Source: Luteimonas salinisoli
GTDB taxonomy: Bacteria; Pseudomonadota; Gammaproteobacteria; Xanthomonadales; Xanthomonadaceae
NCBI RefSeq assembly: GCF_013425525.1
Contig: NZ_JACCKA010000073.1
Location: 124,001 to 188,000 of the forward strand
DNA length: 64,000 nucleotides
Reading direction: 5' to 3'
The notes beneath the pieces are model-generated. The model saw nothing but the letters and a program-made list of their open reading frames with translations. It made no database searches and had not been told where the DNA came from. Made by a program: the position numbers and the translations under genes. Shown in pieces: positions 24,000-33,341 of this stretch (its first letter is position 1; every line of letters starts with the position of its first letter).

Positions 24000-26804
24000 A
24001 TGATGAATCACCGTAAATCCGTATTGTCCGCGGCGATCCTGGCCTGCCTGGGTGTGAGCGCGCAGGTGCAGGCACAACAGGCTCCCGCGCAGCAGCAGGA
24101 GGAGGCCGCGGAACTCGACCGCGTGGTGGTGACCGGCATCCGCGGCAGCCTGCAGCAGGCCCTGGACACCAAGCGCAACGCCGACGCCTTCGTCGACGCG
24201 ATTACCGCCGAGGACGTGGGCAAGTTCCCCTCCACCAACGTCGCCGAGGCGATGACGGTCATCCCGGGTGTGACCATCGACCGCCTGTTCGGCCAGGGCG
24301 AGAAGGTGAGCATCCTCGGCACCGACCCGGCGCTCAACCGCACGCTGCTCAATGGCCAGACGGTGGCCTCGGCCGACTGGTTCATCGTCGACCAGCCCGG
24401 CCGCACCTTCAACTACGCGCTGCTGGCGCCCGAGATCGTCGGCAAGGTGGAGGTCTACAAGTCACCCGAGGCGCGCATCGACGAGGGCTCGATCGGCGGC
24501 ACCGTCATCGTCAGCACGCGCCGGCCGCTCGACCTGGACGCCAATACCTTCGCCGGCTCGATCGGCTATCTCTACAACGACCGCTCCGAAGAGGCGGACC
24601 CGCAGGGCTCGCTGATGTACAGCTGGAAGAATCCGGCCAGCACCTTCGGCGTCGCCGTCTCGTTCCAGACCTCCACCGAGAACCTGCGCCGCGACGGCGT
24701 CGAATCCTACGGTTCGGTCTCGGCGCGCGACTATCGCGACGGCCAGGGCGGCGGCGGTTCGGTCAACAACCTGCCCCCCGACTGGTCGCAGCCGCCGAAC
24801 CCGGACGGCTCGCAGCCGACCCTGCCCCCCAGCTGCACCGGCACCTGCGCCGAGACCCTGGAGAACAACCTCGACGCGCGCGGCCCCAACTCGCTCAGCG
24901 CCTCGTTCTTCGAGCAGGAGCGCAAGCGCAACAGCTTCACCCTGTCGTTGCAGGCCCGACCGGTGGAGCGGCTCGACCTGGAATTCAACGCCCTGCGCGT
25001 CGATGCCAGCTACGACAACCTGAACCAGTCCATGTTCGCCTTCATGGGCAACCCCTGGAACGGGCTGATGAAGATGACCGACGTCACCATCGAGGACGGC
25101 GTCATCACCCGCGGCACGTTCGCCAACGCGCTTTCGGTGTTCGACGTGCAGAACCGGCTGGCGGAGATCGATACCGAGTCGTACGACTTCAAGGCCGGCT
25201 GGGACGACGAGCGCTGGTTCGTCTCCGCCCACGTCGGCACCACCAAGGCCACCGGCGGCACCAGCCAGCAGGTGTTCGGCGAGTTCCTCAACTGGGCCGA
25301 CTACAGCTACGACATCAGCGGCGCCCCGGGACGCCCGGGCAGCGTCGACTTCTCCGGCGCGAATCCCTTCAGCGATCCGTCGGCGTTCCGCATCGACGGC
25401 GGCTGGGGCAGCGATCCGGACGATCCTGCAGCCTGGAACCCGGGCTGGGGCGGCAACGTGGTCTTCAAGCCCACCAGCGACCGCGAGCGCTACGGCCAGG
25501 TGGATCTCGGCATCCGCCTGGATTCGCCGGTGTACCTGCTGCGCTTCGGCGCCAAGCGCCGCGAGCACGAGACCGAGCAGCTGATGGGCGGCGTATCGCT
25601 GGCCTCGGTGGCCGGCTACGGCGATGCGCCCGCCTCGCTGTTCGACCCCAAGCGGGTGCCGGGCAACTACCTCGACGGATTCGACGGCGTCAGCGACGAG
25701 ATGAAGAACCGGTTCTACATCGACGGCTGGGCGCTGGCCGACTACATCCTCGGCGGCGAGTGGCTGGCGCCATGGCAGTCGATGCCGGTGCCGAGCACGT
25801 TCAACGACCCGTCGTTCGCGGCCAATACCTTCAAGATCACCGAGGACGTGGACGCGGCCTATGTCCAGGCCGACTTCAGCTTCGACCGCCTGCGCGGCAA
25901 CGTCGGCCTGCGCTACGTGCGGACCGAATCCGAAAGCGCGGGCTGGGCGTGCATCGCCACCGACGTGCCGCCGCCGTGCCCCGCGGACGGCTACGCGCCG
26001 GTGAGCGTGAACAAGCAGTACGACAACCTGCTGCCCAACCTCAACCTGGTCTACGAGGCCACCGACGACCTGCTGCTGCGCTTCTCCGCCGCCAGCGTCA
26101 TCGCCCGTCCCAACTACGCCGACATGTCGAGCTACCTGTGGCTGGGGGACCAGACCCTCACCGGCGGCGGCGGAAACCCGGATCTCGAACCCTACGAGGC
26201 CAACAACTTCGACGCCTCGGCCGAATGGTATTTCGCGGAGAACTCGATCCTGTCCGGCACCGTGTACTACAAGGACATCGACAACTACATCCTCACCACC
26301 ACGCGCCCGGAAACCCACTTCAACCAGGCCCAGGGCGAAGAGACGGTCTACCAGGTGTCGCGGCCGGACAACGCCGGCACCGCCAGGATCAAGGGCGTGG
26401 CCGTGGCGTTTCAGCAGAGCTTCGACAACGGCTTCGGCGTACTGGCCAACTACACCTACTCCGACGGCGAGTCGAGCACCGGGGAGCCGATGCCGTACAA
26501 CTCGGAGAACCAGGTCAACCTCAGCCCGTTCTTCGAGGCCGGCGCCTGGAGCGCGCGCGTCACCTACTCCTGGCGCTCGAAGTACTTCACCAACGTCGAC
26601 CGTGGCGACGAGCTGTGGGTGCGTCCGTACGAATCGGTGGACGCCTCGCTGGGCTACCGCTTCAACGACAACTTCAGCCTGACCCTCAACGCGATGAACC
26701 TGCTCGACGAGGCCTACCACAGCTACGCCACCGACGAACGGCTGACCCGCGGCGTGTACCGCAGCGGCCGGCGCTACACCGCGATGCTGCGGGTGAACTT
26801 CTGA
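24000..26804 (+). CDS. TonB-dependent receptor of the GlcNAc cluster
   Basis: A 934-residue outer membrane receptor. The signal peptide is residues 1-26 (ending QVQAQ), with the TonB-box region LDRVVVTGIRGSLQQALD. The plug is typical of the Xanthomonas/Caulobacter carbohydrate-type receptors (DAFVDAITAEDVGKFPSTNV, IPGVTIDR, EVYKSPEARIDEGSIGGTV). The 22-strand barrel ends RSGRRYTAMLRVNF. Two short loops carry cysteine pairs (CTGTC and CIATD...PPCP) that may form external disulfides. A gaggagaga site precedes the ATG. Standing between the GlcNAc kinase and hexosaminidase genes, it probably imports chitin- or peptidoglycan-derived amino-sugar oligomers; the substrate is inferred. Confidence 0.93.
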   Translation: MMNHRKSVLSAAILACLGVSAQVQAQQAPAQQQEEAAELDRVVVTGIRGSLQQALDTKRNADAFVDAITAEDVGKFPSTNVAEAMTVIPGVTIDRLFGQGEKVSILGTDPALNRTLLNGQTVASADWFIVDQPGRTFNYALLAPEIVGKVEVYKSPEARIDEGSIGGTVIVSTRRPLDLDANTFAGSIGYLYNDRSEEADPQGSLMYSWKNPASTFGVAVSFQTSTENLRRDGVESYGSVSARDYRDGQGGGGSVNNLPPDWSQPPNPDGSQPTLPPSCTGTCAETLENNLDARGPNSLSASFFEQERKRNSFTLSLQARPVERLDLEFNALRVDASYDNLNQSMFAFMGNPWNGLMKMTDVTIEDGVITRGTFANALSVFDVQNRLAEIDTESYDFKAGWDDERWFVSAHVGTTKATGGTSQQVFGEFLNWADYSYDISGAPGRPGSVDFSGANPFSDPSAFRIDGGWGSDPDDPAAWNPGWGGNVVFKPTSDRERYGQVDLGIRLDSPVYLLRFGAKRREHETEQLMGGVSLASVAGYGDAPASLFDPKRVPGNYLDGFDGVSDEMKNRFYIDGWALADYILGGEWLAPWQSMPVPSTFNDPSFAANTFKITEDVDAAYVQADFSFDRLRGNVGLRYVRTESESAGWACIATDVPPPCPADGYAPVSVNKQYDNLLPNLNLVYEATDDLLLRFSAASVIARPNYADMSSYLWLGDQTLTGGGGNPDLEPYEANNFDASAEWYFAENSILSGTVYYKDIDNYILTTTRPETHFNQAQGEETVYQVSRPDNAGTARIKGVAVAFQQSFDNGFGVLANYTYSDGESSTGEPMPYNSENQVNLSPFFEAGAWSARVTYSWRSKYFTNVDRGDELWVRPYESVDASLGYRFNDNFSLTLNAMNLLDEAYHSYATDERLTRGVYRSGRRYTAMLRVNF

Positions 26805-26899
26805 ACCCGCCCGGCGCACGCCCCCGCCGGTGAGGCGACCTGCGCGGGCCCGGCACGCCGGGCCCGCATTCTTCCGGACACTGGACAGAGGACGACGCG

Positions 26900-29275
26900 A
26901 TGACGCGCGCTTGCAGCCCCCCCTTCCGCACGCTTCTCCTCGGCCTGGCCGCCCTGCTGGCGGCCGCCTGCAGCCCGCTCGATGCGACGCCCGCGGCGGC
27001 AGAGGAAGCCGTCGCGACCGCGTCCGGCCCGGCCCCGGCCCTGGTTCCCGCGCCGGTATCGCTGCGCGCCGGAGACGGCCGGTTCGCCCTGTCCGCCGCC
27101 ACGCCGGTGCACGCCGAGGGCGCCGGCGCGGCCGCGGCCGCGCGCCACTTCGCGACGTACGCGGCGCGCAGCCACGGGCTTTCGCTGGAGGTCGACGGCA
27201 GCGGGAAAGGCGGCACCGGCGGCATCCGCTTCGACATCGACGCCGCCGCGGACTTCGGCGGGCCCGAGGCCTATGCGATCGAGGTCGACCCCGAGGCGGT
27301 GCGCGTCAGCGCCGCCGATCCGCGCGGGCTGTTCTACGGCGCGGTGACGCTGTGGCAGCTGCTCGAGGGCGATGCGGACGGCGCCGGCGGCGTCGCGCTC
27401 CCGGCGGTGCGGATCGAGGATGCGCCGCGCTTCGGCTGGCGCGGCTTCATGCTGGACTCGGCGCGGCATTTCCAGAGCGTCGACGAGATCAAGCGGCTGC
27501 TCGACGCGATGGCCCGCCACAAGCTCAACGTCTTCCACTGGCACCTGACCGACGACCAGGGCTGGCGCATCGAGATCCGCCGCTATCCGCGCCTGACCGA
27601 GGTCGGCGGCTGCCGCATCCCCGCCGGGGACGGCGGCGTCGATCCGCGCACGGGCGCGCCGGTGCCGTACTGCGGCCACTACACCCAGGCGCAGATCCGC
27701 GACATCGTCGCCTACGCCGCCGAACGGCACATCACCGTGGTCCCGGAGATCGACGTGCCGGGGCATGCGCAGGCGGCGGTGGCGGCCTACCCGGAACTCG
27801 GGGTGACCGGCGAGCAGATCGAGGTGCTGAACGAATGGGGCGTGAACCAGACCCTGTTCAACGTCGAGGAAAGCACCTTCGAATTCCTGGAGAACGTGCT
27901 GGCCGAGGTGGTGGAGCTGTTTCCCGGGACCTACATCCATCTCGGCGGCGACGAGGCGGTCAAGGACCAGTGGCAGGCATCGGAACGGGTGCAGGCGCGG
28001 ATGCGCGAACTCGGCCTTGCCGACGAGGCGGCGCTGCAGAGCCATTTCATCAAGCGCATGGAACGCTTCCTGGTGGCCCGCGGCCGGCGCCTGATCGGCT
28101 GGGACGAGATCCTGGAAGGCGGCCTGCCGCCGGAGGCCACGGTGATGTCCTGGCGCGGCATCGAGGGCGGCATCGAGGCGGCCCGCCAGGGCCACGACGT
28201 GGTGATGACGCCATCGTCCGAGCTCTACCTGGACTACCTGCAGACCGACTCGCCGAACGAGCCGCCGGGGCGCCCGGCGATGGTGACGCTGGAGCAGGTC
28301 TACCGTTTCGAGCCCGTGCCGGAGGCGCTCGAGACGGACCAGCAGGCGCACGTGCTGGGCGTGCAGGCGAACCTCTGGACCGAGCATGCGCGCACGTTCG
28401 ATCGCGTGCAGCACCACGTCTTCCCGCGCCTGGCCGCCCTCGCCGAGACCGCCTGGACGCCAGCGGCGCGGCGCGACTATGCGGACTTCCTGGAGCGGCT
28501 GCCCGCGCAGATGGGACGCTACCGCGCGATGGGCATCGCGGCCGCGACCACGCCGTTCGAAGTGCTGGCCGACGTGGAAGAAGACCGCGCCGGCGGCGCC
28601 GTCGCCATCGCGCTGCGCAATCCGCTCGGCTACCCGGTGCGCTACACCCTCGACGGCAGCGAGCCCGGCCCCGACGCCGTCCTCTACCGCGCGCCGCTGG
28701 AGCTGGCGCTGCCCGCCAGCGTCCGGGCGGCGGCGTTCCACGACGGCGCGGCGCTGGCGCCGCCCGTTGCCCATGCCTTCGATGCCGCCTCGCTGCTGGT
28801 CCGTACCGACGAGCAGCTCGAGACCTGCCCCGATACCGGCCGGCTGCTGCTGCGGCTCGAGGACGACGGGCCGCTGCACGGCGAGCGCGCCATCTTCGAC
28901 GTGACGATCTTCTATCCGTGCTGGCTGTGGCCGCAGGCGGGCCTGGGCGGCATCGCCGCGCTGGAGATCCGCGCCGGCCGCATGCCGTACTACTTCCAGC
29001 TCGCCCACGACGAGCCGAACCGCAAGTTCCTGCCGGCGCAGACCGCGCACGGCGAACTGGTGGTGCAGTCCGGCGGCTGCGAGGGGCCGCTGCTGGCCAC
29101 CCTGCCCCTGCCGGCGCGGCCCGATGCCGACGGCTTCGTCACCCTGCGCACGCCTCCGCTCGCCGCCGCCGCCGACAGGACCGACCTCTGCTTCACCTTC
29201 ACCGGCGACACCCGGCCGACGATGTGGGTGCTCGACCAGGCGCGCCTGATTCCGGACCAACCCTCGCCCCCGTAG
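26900..29275 (+). CDS. Beta-N-acetylhexosaminidase, GH20, lipoprotein
   Basis: A 791-residue exo-hydrolase releasing terminal GlcNAc/GalNAc. The lipoprotein signal has its lipobox Cys near residue 25 (LLAAACS). The GH20b N-terminal domain covers about 40-170. The GH20 barrel starts at RGFMLDSARHF, with FHWHLTDDQGWR, VVPEIDVPGHAQA and the catalytic Asp-Glu pair near 350-351 in HLGGDEAVKDQW. WDEILEGG and NLWTE follow. A C-terminal chitobiase-type domain begins near 560 (YPVRYTLDGSEPGPDAVLY). The product probably sits on the outer membrane or in the periplasm. It is the last gene of the rightward nag arm. Its TAG stop is the first bases of a GTAG repeat. Confidence 0.94.
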   Translation: MTRACSPPFRTLLLGLAALLAAACSPLDATPAAAEEAVATASGPAPALVPAPVSLRAGDGRFALSAATPVHAEGAGAAAAARHFATYAARSHGLSLEVDGSGKGGTGGIRFDIDAAADFGGPEAYAIEVDPEAVRVSAADPRGLFYGAVTLWQLLEGDADGAGGVALPAVRIEDAPRFGWRGFMLDSARHFQSVDEIKRLLDAMARHKLNVFHWHLTDDQGWRIEIRRYPRLTEVGGCRIPAGDGGVDPRTGAPVPYCGHYTQAQIRDIVAYAAERHITVVPEIDVPGHAQAAVAAYPELGVTGEQIEVLNEWGVNQTLFNVEESTFEFLENVLAEVVELFPGTYIHLGGDEAVKDQWQASERVQARMRELGLADEAALQSHFIKRMERFLVARGRRLIGWDEILEGGLPPEATVMSWRGIEGGIEAARQGHDVVMTPSSELYLDYLQTDSPNEPPGRPAMVTLEQVYRFEPVPEALETDQQAHVLGVQANLWTEHARTFDRVQHHVFPRLAALAETAWTPAARRDYADFLERLPAQMGRYRAMGIAAATTPFEVLADVEEDRAGGAVAIALRNPLGYPVRYTLDGSEPGPDAVLYRAPLELALPASVRAAAFHDGAALAPPVAHAFDAASLLVRTDEQLETCPDTGRLLLRLEDDGPLHGERAIFDVTIFYPCWLWPQAGLGGIAALEIRAGRMPYYFQLAHDEPNRKFLPAQTAHGELVVQSGGCEGPLLATLPLPARPDADGFVTLRTPPLAAAADRTDLCFTFTGDTRPTMWVLDQARLIPDQPSPP

Positions 29276-29335
29276 AGCGGAGCTTGCTCCGCTGCTTCCA
29301 GCCCGTAGCCCGTAGCCGAGCAAGCGCGGCTCTAC
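29272..29335. repeat. GTAG-type palindromic repeat, copy 4 (forms two stop codons)
   Basis: Starts gtagagcggagcttgctccg and ends in a slightly decayed gccgagcaagcgcggctctac. The left end gives the TAG of the hexosaminidase gene (29273-29275), the right end the TAG of the convergent vanZ-like gene (29332-29334). Confidence 0.88.
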
Positions 29336-29766
29336 GGAGCGGCGTCGCGGCGGCCGGGAGGCGCGAGGCGCCGGTCGAGCGCCAGCAGCGCGTCCCGCCA
29401 GGGCGTCAGCCGCGTCGCCAGCCCGGCGATCACGCCCAGCGTGTTGGCGAGCGCATCGGCGCGCTCGGCCTGGCGCAGTTCGGTCAGCGCGCCCTGCGCG
29501 TACTCCAGTCCGATGCCCATCAGCACCAGGCCGAGGCCGGCGCCGAGCAGCGCGGGCCAGCGCGCGTGGAGCTGCACCGCGCCGGCGGCCAGCACGAAGT
29601 AGGCGGCCAGGTGGCCGAGCTTGTCGCCGCCGTCGACCGGCGGCATCGGCGGCGGCGGCGCCAGCGAGGCGACCACCACCGCGGCCACCGCCAGGCACCA
29701 GAGTCCGCTCCACAGCAGCGGACGGCGGAACGGCTTGAGCGAGCGGCCGGGGCCCGGGCGGTTCAC
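29332..29766 (-). CDS. VanZ-like family membrane protein
   Basis: A 144-residue protein with three to four hydrophobic helices. It carries the VanZ-like signature DKLGHLAAYFVLAAGAVQ followed by GIGLEYAQGALTELR and the Asp/Asn pair in ERADALANTLGVIAG. Function is unknown for most members; VanZ itself gives low-level teicoplanin resistance. Its ATG overlaps the end of the upstream methyltransferase gene by 4 bases, so it is the second gene of that operon. The stop codon is part of a GTAG repeat. Confidence 0.85.
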   Translation of the reverse strand: MNRPGPGRSLKPFRRPLLWSGLWCLAVAAVVVASLAPPPPMPPVDGGDKLGHLAAYFVLAAGAVQLHARWPALLGAGLGLVLMGIGLEYAQGALTELRQAERADALANTLGVIAGLATRLTPWRDALLALDRRLAPPGRRDAAP

Positions 29767-30944
29767 AGGCGGTAGCTCAGGTCGCCGGCGAGGAACGCGT
29801 GGCCGAACCCGACGTCGCGGGCGAAACCCATCGCCTGGAAGCGCTCGCCCATGGCTCCGGGCAGGGTCAGGGTCTTGACCTGCTGGCGCAGGGCGTAGCG
29901 GGCGGCCTCGTCGACGGCACGCGCCTCGTGGGCGGCCAGCACGCGGTCGAGGCCGTTGCCGAGCAGGAAGCTGGCCTGCGAGCAGTAGCCGGAGAACTCG
30001 AAGCCGGCGCCGGTGCCGGCCTCGGCCAGGGCGGTGAAGTCCACCGAGGCGGTGAGGTCCTGCAGGCCGAGGTTGGCGTACACGTCATCGACCAGGCGGT
30101 GGCGGTGGAAGGCGCGCAGGGTGCCGTCGCCGCGCTGCGGCTGGTAGTACTCGCAGCGCGGATGGCCGTAGTCGACGAACAGCAGCGCGCCGGCGTCCAT
30201 GCCGCCGATCACCGCCTGCAGCCAGTACGGCAGCTGCGGCAGCAGTTCCGAGCGGTAGCCGTCGGCGAAGGGGGCGTCGAGCTGGCGTTCGACGTGGCGC
30301 ACGGCGGCGGCCAGCAGCGCATCCGCGGGCCAGTCGACGCGGGCGAAGCCGCCGCCCGCGTCGATCCCGACGTGCTCCTCGAACACCTCGCCATCGCGCA
30401 GCACGAATCGCGGGGTGGGCAGCGCGTCGATCACCTCGTTGGCGAACAGCACGCCGCTCCAGCGCTCCTCGATCGGGCGGTCGAGCCAGCGCACGCGGTC
30501 GAACACCGGCGGGGTGAGCCGCCGCTGCAGGTGCTCGCGCTGGCGTTGGCGCAGGTCGGCGCTGGGTTCGAGGATGGCGTAGCTGGCGGGCATCGCGTCG
30601 AGCAGCATCAGCTGCTTGATGGCGTACTCGGCGAAGCGGCCGCTGCCACCGCCGATCTCGACGAACCGGGCATCCTCGCCGATGGCGCGCAGCACCGGCG
30701 CCAGCGCCTCGGCGATGCATTCGGCGAACAGGGACCCGAGTTCCGGGGCGGTGACGAAGTCGCCGGCGGCGCCGAACTTGGCGGCCCCGGCGCTGTAGTA
30801 CCCCAGGCCCGGCGCGTAGAGCGCCAGCTCCATGAAGCGAGAGAACGGGATGGCGCCGCCGGCCTGCGCGATCTGCTCGCGGATCAGCGCCTGCAGGCGC
30901 CGGCTGTGCGCCAGGGCATCGGCGTCTGCGGGGGAGATCGACAT
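29763..30944 (-). CDS. SAM-dependent methyltransferase, NDUFAF7/MidA family (DUF185)
   Basis: A 393-residue cytosolic protein. Family phrases are IPFSRFMELALYAPGLGYYS near residue 35, FVTAPELGSLFAECIA, the SAM-binding motif FVEIGGGSGRFAEY, LFANEVIDALP and LFVDYGHPRCEYY. The mitochondrial relative NDUFAF7 dimethylates an arginine of complex I; the bacterial target is not established. It starts at ATG 30944 and overlaps the vanZ-like gene by ATGA. It is divergent from the pteridine reductase gene. Confidence 0.9.
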   Translation of the reverse strand: MSISPADADALAHSRRLQALIREQIAQAGGAIPFSRFMELALYAPGLGYYSAGAAKFGAAGDFVTAPELGSLFAECIAEALAPVLRAIGEDARFVEIGGGSGRFAEYAIKQLMLLDAMPASYAILEPSADLRQRQREHLQRRLTPPVFDRVRWLDRPIEERWSGVLFANEVIDALPTPRFVLRDGEVFEEHVGIDAGGGFARVDWPADALLAAAVRHVERQLDAPFADGYRSELLPQLPYWLQAVIGGMDAGALLFVDYGHPRCEYYQPQRGDGTLRAFHRHRLVDDVYANLGLQDLTASVDFTALAEAGTGAGFEFSGYCSQASFLLGNGLDRVLAAHEARAVDEAARYALRQQVKTLTLPGAMGERFQAMGFARDVGFGHAFLAGDLSYRL

Positions 30945-31288
30945 CGCGGCTCCAGGAAGTCCTGCGGCCGAGTTTACGCAAGACGCATTGAACGGCCGAT
31001 GGCGGCAGCGGGCTGCCGGCGTGCTCGCGCGGGCTTCGGGCGGCTTGCGGACGGGGCCGATGCGCGGCTTCCGGCGCAGGCGTGGTCGCGCTGCCGTCCG
31101 GCAGACGCGAACCGGACACGTCTCGAAGCGCGCCGCGACCCGCGGCGGCAGGTCCGCGCGGCGTGCGCCGGCTCGGGGGAAAACGGCGCCGCTCGAGCGC
31201 GCGCAAGCCGACGCTGCCTGACGGCGGCCCGGGCCGCCGGCGATTGCCGGTATCGTGTCGGCTGCAGCATCGCACCGGGAGTTCCGCC
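30945..31288. other. Intergenic stretch between methyltransferase and pteridine reductase genes
   Basis: About 340 bases between divergent genes, GC-rich, with no convincing gene. It holds a perfect 16-base palindrome, ggcggcccgggccgcc, at 31223-31238, which could form a hairpin 50 bases before the reductase ATG. No clear -35/-10 pair stands out. Confidence 0.5.
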
Positions 31289-32032
31289 ATGGCCGCAGAC
31301 CCGTGTCCCGTCGCCCTCGTCACCGGCGCCGCGCGCCGCCTGGGCGCGGCGATCGCGCAGCGCCTGCACGCCGACGGCTACCGCATCGCCCTGCACTACC
31401 GCAGTTCGGCGGCGGAGGCGGAAACCCTGCTCGCCGGCCTCGAGGCGGCGCGGCCCGGCAGCACGCTGGGGCTGCAGGCGGAACTGGGCGACTTCGACCG
31501 GCTGCCCGAACTGGTGGCGCGCACCGTCGGCAAGTTCGGCCGGCTGGATGCGCTGGTCAACAACGCCTCGACCTATGCCGCCACGCCGCTGGGCAGCGCC
31601 ACGCCGGAACAGTGGGATGCGCTGTTCGCCAGCAACGCACGCGCGCCATTCTTCCTCGCCCAGGCCGCGGCGCCGCACCTGAGGGCGGCGCGTGGCGCGA
31701 TCGTCAACCTCACCGACATCCATGCCGAGCGCCCGCGGCCCGGCTACGGGCTGTACTGCATGGCCAAGGCTGCGCTGGTCATGGCGACCCGCTCGCTGGC
31801 GCTGGAGCTGGCCCCCGAGGTGCGGGTGAACGCGGTGGCGCCCGGGGCGATCCTGTGGGCCGAGGAAGAGACCGACGAAGCCCGCCAGCGAACCCTGCTG
31901 GCGCGCACGCCGCTGGGCCGCACCGGCACCCCCGAAGAAGTCGCCGATGCGGTGGCCTGGCTGCTGGACGGCGCCGGCTACGTCACCGGCCAGGTGATCG
32001 CCGTCGACGGCGGCCGCCTCATCGCCGGCTGA
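31289..32032 (+). CDS. Pteridine reductase (short-chain dehydrogenase/reductase)
   Basis: A 247-residue NAD(P)H-dependent SDR. It has the TGAARRLGAAIAQRL nucleotide loop (two arginines, suiting NADPH and the pteridine-reductase/FolM-type group), HYRSSAAEAE, LVNNAST, and the catalytic YxxxK as YCMAKAAL at about residue 155. The C-terminus is GQVIAVDGGRLIAG. Pteridine reductases reduce dihydrobiopterin or dihydrofolate. folK and folB lie 1.4 and 3.3 kb downstream, which supports a pterin role. ATG 31289 begins the Rossmann fold. Two GTAG repeats follow. Confidence 0.85.
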   Translation: MAADPCPVALVTGAARRLGAAIAQRLHADGYRIALHYRSSAAEAETLLAGLEAARPGSTLGLQAELGDFDRLPELVARTVGKFGRLDALVNNASTYAATPLGSATPEQWDALFASNARAPFFLAQAAAPHLRAARGAIVNLTDIHAERPRPGYGLYCMAKAALVMATRSLALELAPEVRVNAVAPGAILWAEEETDEARQRTLLARTPLGRTGTPEEVADAVAWLLDGAGYVTGQVIAVDGGRLIAG

Positions 32033-32063
32033 TATGGGCGGGCGACGCGGGCACCGGGGCCCC

Positions 32064-32140
32064 GTAGAGCCGAGCTTGCTCGGCTGCTTCACCCGGTTGC
32101 GGGCTCCGGGCCGGGCGCAGCGGAGCAAGCTCCGCTCTAC
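32064..32140. repeat. GTAG-type palindromic repeat, copy 5
   Basis: Starts gtagagccgagcttgctcgg, ends gcggagcaagctccgctctac; the spacer reads cttcacccggttgcgggctc. Together with its left flank (from 32036) it is tandemly repeated at 32152-32250 with a 116-base period. Confidence 0.88.
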
Positions 32141-32179
32141 GAATGAGGGCCGGGCCGGCGACGCGGGCGCCGGGGCCCC

Positions 32180-32250
32180 GTAGAGCCGAGCTTGCTCGGC
32201 CGCTTCACCCGGTTGCGGGCTCCGAGCCGGGCGCAGCGGAGCAAGCGTAC
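32180..32250. repeat. GTAG-type palindromic repeat, copy 6 (decayed right end)
   Basis: Tandem copy of the 32064 element with the same spacer, but the last hairpin is shortened to gcggagcaagcgtac. It ends 7 bases from the stop of the convergent membrane-protein gene. Confidence 0.85.
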
Positions 32251-32256
32251 GAGCGC

Positions 32257-33087
32257 TCAGCGCCTGTCGAAGGCGTGATCGAGCTGAAGGTCGCGGAACG
32301 CCTCCGGAGTTTCGTGCGAGACCGCGTAGCGATACAGCACCGCCGAGTAGACCCCGCTCAACGCCGCCTGGAACACGCCCATCAGCAGCAGCGCGATCAG
32401 GAACAGGCCGCCGACCAGGAACGCCAGGCCCAGCCAGGCCTGCGCGGCCAGGATCGTCAGGCCGATGCCGGCCAGCGCGACGACGAAGGTGATCAGGCCG
32501 AACGCCGCGCCGATGCCGATGTTGCCGATGGCGTTCTCGCCCCAGGTGCGCTTGAGCAGGGCCACGCTTTCCTTCAGCGCGTCGATCGGCCCGACATCGC
32601 GGCTGACCAGCACCGGCACCACCAGGAAGGTGGCCAGGGTCCACGCCGCGCCGAGGCCGCTGCCGATCAGGCGCACGATGAAGTTGTTGCGGTGGTTCTT
32701 CAGCGACTGCAGCAGCACGCCGACGGTGGCGGCGATGGCGGCATAGCCAAGGATCGCCGGGATGCGCCGCTTGGCCGCGTTGAAGCCGTCGGCCAAGGTG
32801 GGGTCGCCACCGTCCAGGCGGATCATCGCCGCCGACACCAGCGCGCTGTTGAAGAAGATCACCACGCTGTACTGGCAGAAGTAGAACAGGAAGCCGAACA
32901 CCACCGCGCCCGCGCCCCAGCCTTCCGCGAAGATCCCGAACAGCGAGATCGGGATCAGGAACGTGGCCAGCACCACCAGGGTGGCGACCCCGGAGATCAC
33001 CGGGAACAACATCAGCTCCTTGTCGGATCGCAATACCGCGGCGCTGGCCTTGACCAGCCCCCAGCTGCGGGAAAATTTCTCGAACAT
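32257..33087 (-). CDS. Integral membrane protein, DUF6159-like
   Basis: A 276-residue protein with about six hydrophobic segments. It begins MFEKFSRSWGLVKASAAVL and continues RSDKELMLFPVISG before the first helix, a phrase typical of this uncharacterised family of bacterial membrane proteins. A conserved-looking cytosolic stretch SRDVGPIDALKESVALLKRT lies in the middle. Function is unknown. ATG 33087 was chosen because the family phrase starts there; the upstream in-frame codons run through a repeat. No operon partners; flanked on both sides by repeats. Confidence 0.78.
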   Translation of the reverse strand: MFEKFSRSWGLVKASAAVLRSDKELMLFPVISGVATLVVLATFLIPISLFGIFAEGWGAGAVVFGFLFYFCQYSVVIFFNSALVSAAMIRLDGGDPTLADGFNAAKRRIPAILGYAAIAATVGVLLQSLKNHRNNFIVRLIGSGLGAAWTLATFLVVPVLVSRDVGPIDALKESVALLKRTWGENAIGNIGIGAAFGLITFVVALAGIGLTILAAQAWLGLAFLVGGLFLIALLLMGVFQAALSGVYSAVLYRYAVSHETPEAFRDLQLDHAFDRR

Positions 33088-33203
33088 GCCTGCCCCCTTG
33101 GTTTTCGGCTCCCATTCATCCTGCCGGCAGCGGCGGCCGACGGCAAGTCTCGCGGAACTGGACGGGAGCCGGGGGGCGGGCGTGACCCGTTCCGCCGCAT
33201 GCC

Positions 33204-33313
33204 CTTGCAGGCGCGCGCCATGCGCGCGAAAACCGGCTCGGTTGGCCACGCCGGTATCACCGCCATGCCCGCCGGAGCCGTCCGCGGCCTTCACGGCCAC
33301 GGGCCGCTCCTAC
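33204..33313. repeat. GGAGCG-type dispersed repeat, copy 1
   Basis: An approximately 110-base element bounded by a gcgcgcgccatgcgcgcgaa palindrome on the left and cggccttcacggccacgggc plus cgctcctac on the right. It lies in the 356-base gene-free stretch 33088-33443, which it and copy 2 almost fill. Confidence 0.8.
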
Positions 33314-33341
33314 AGGAAGGCGCCTCCGGCGGTCCTACCTT

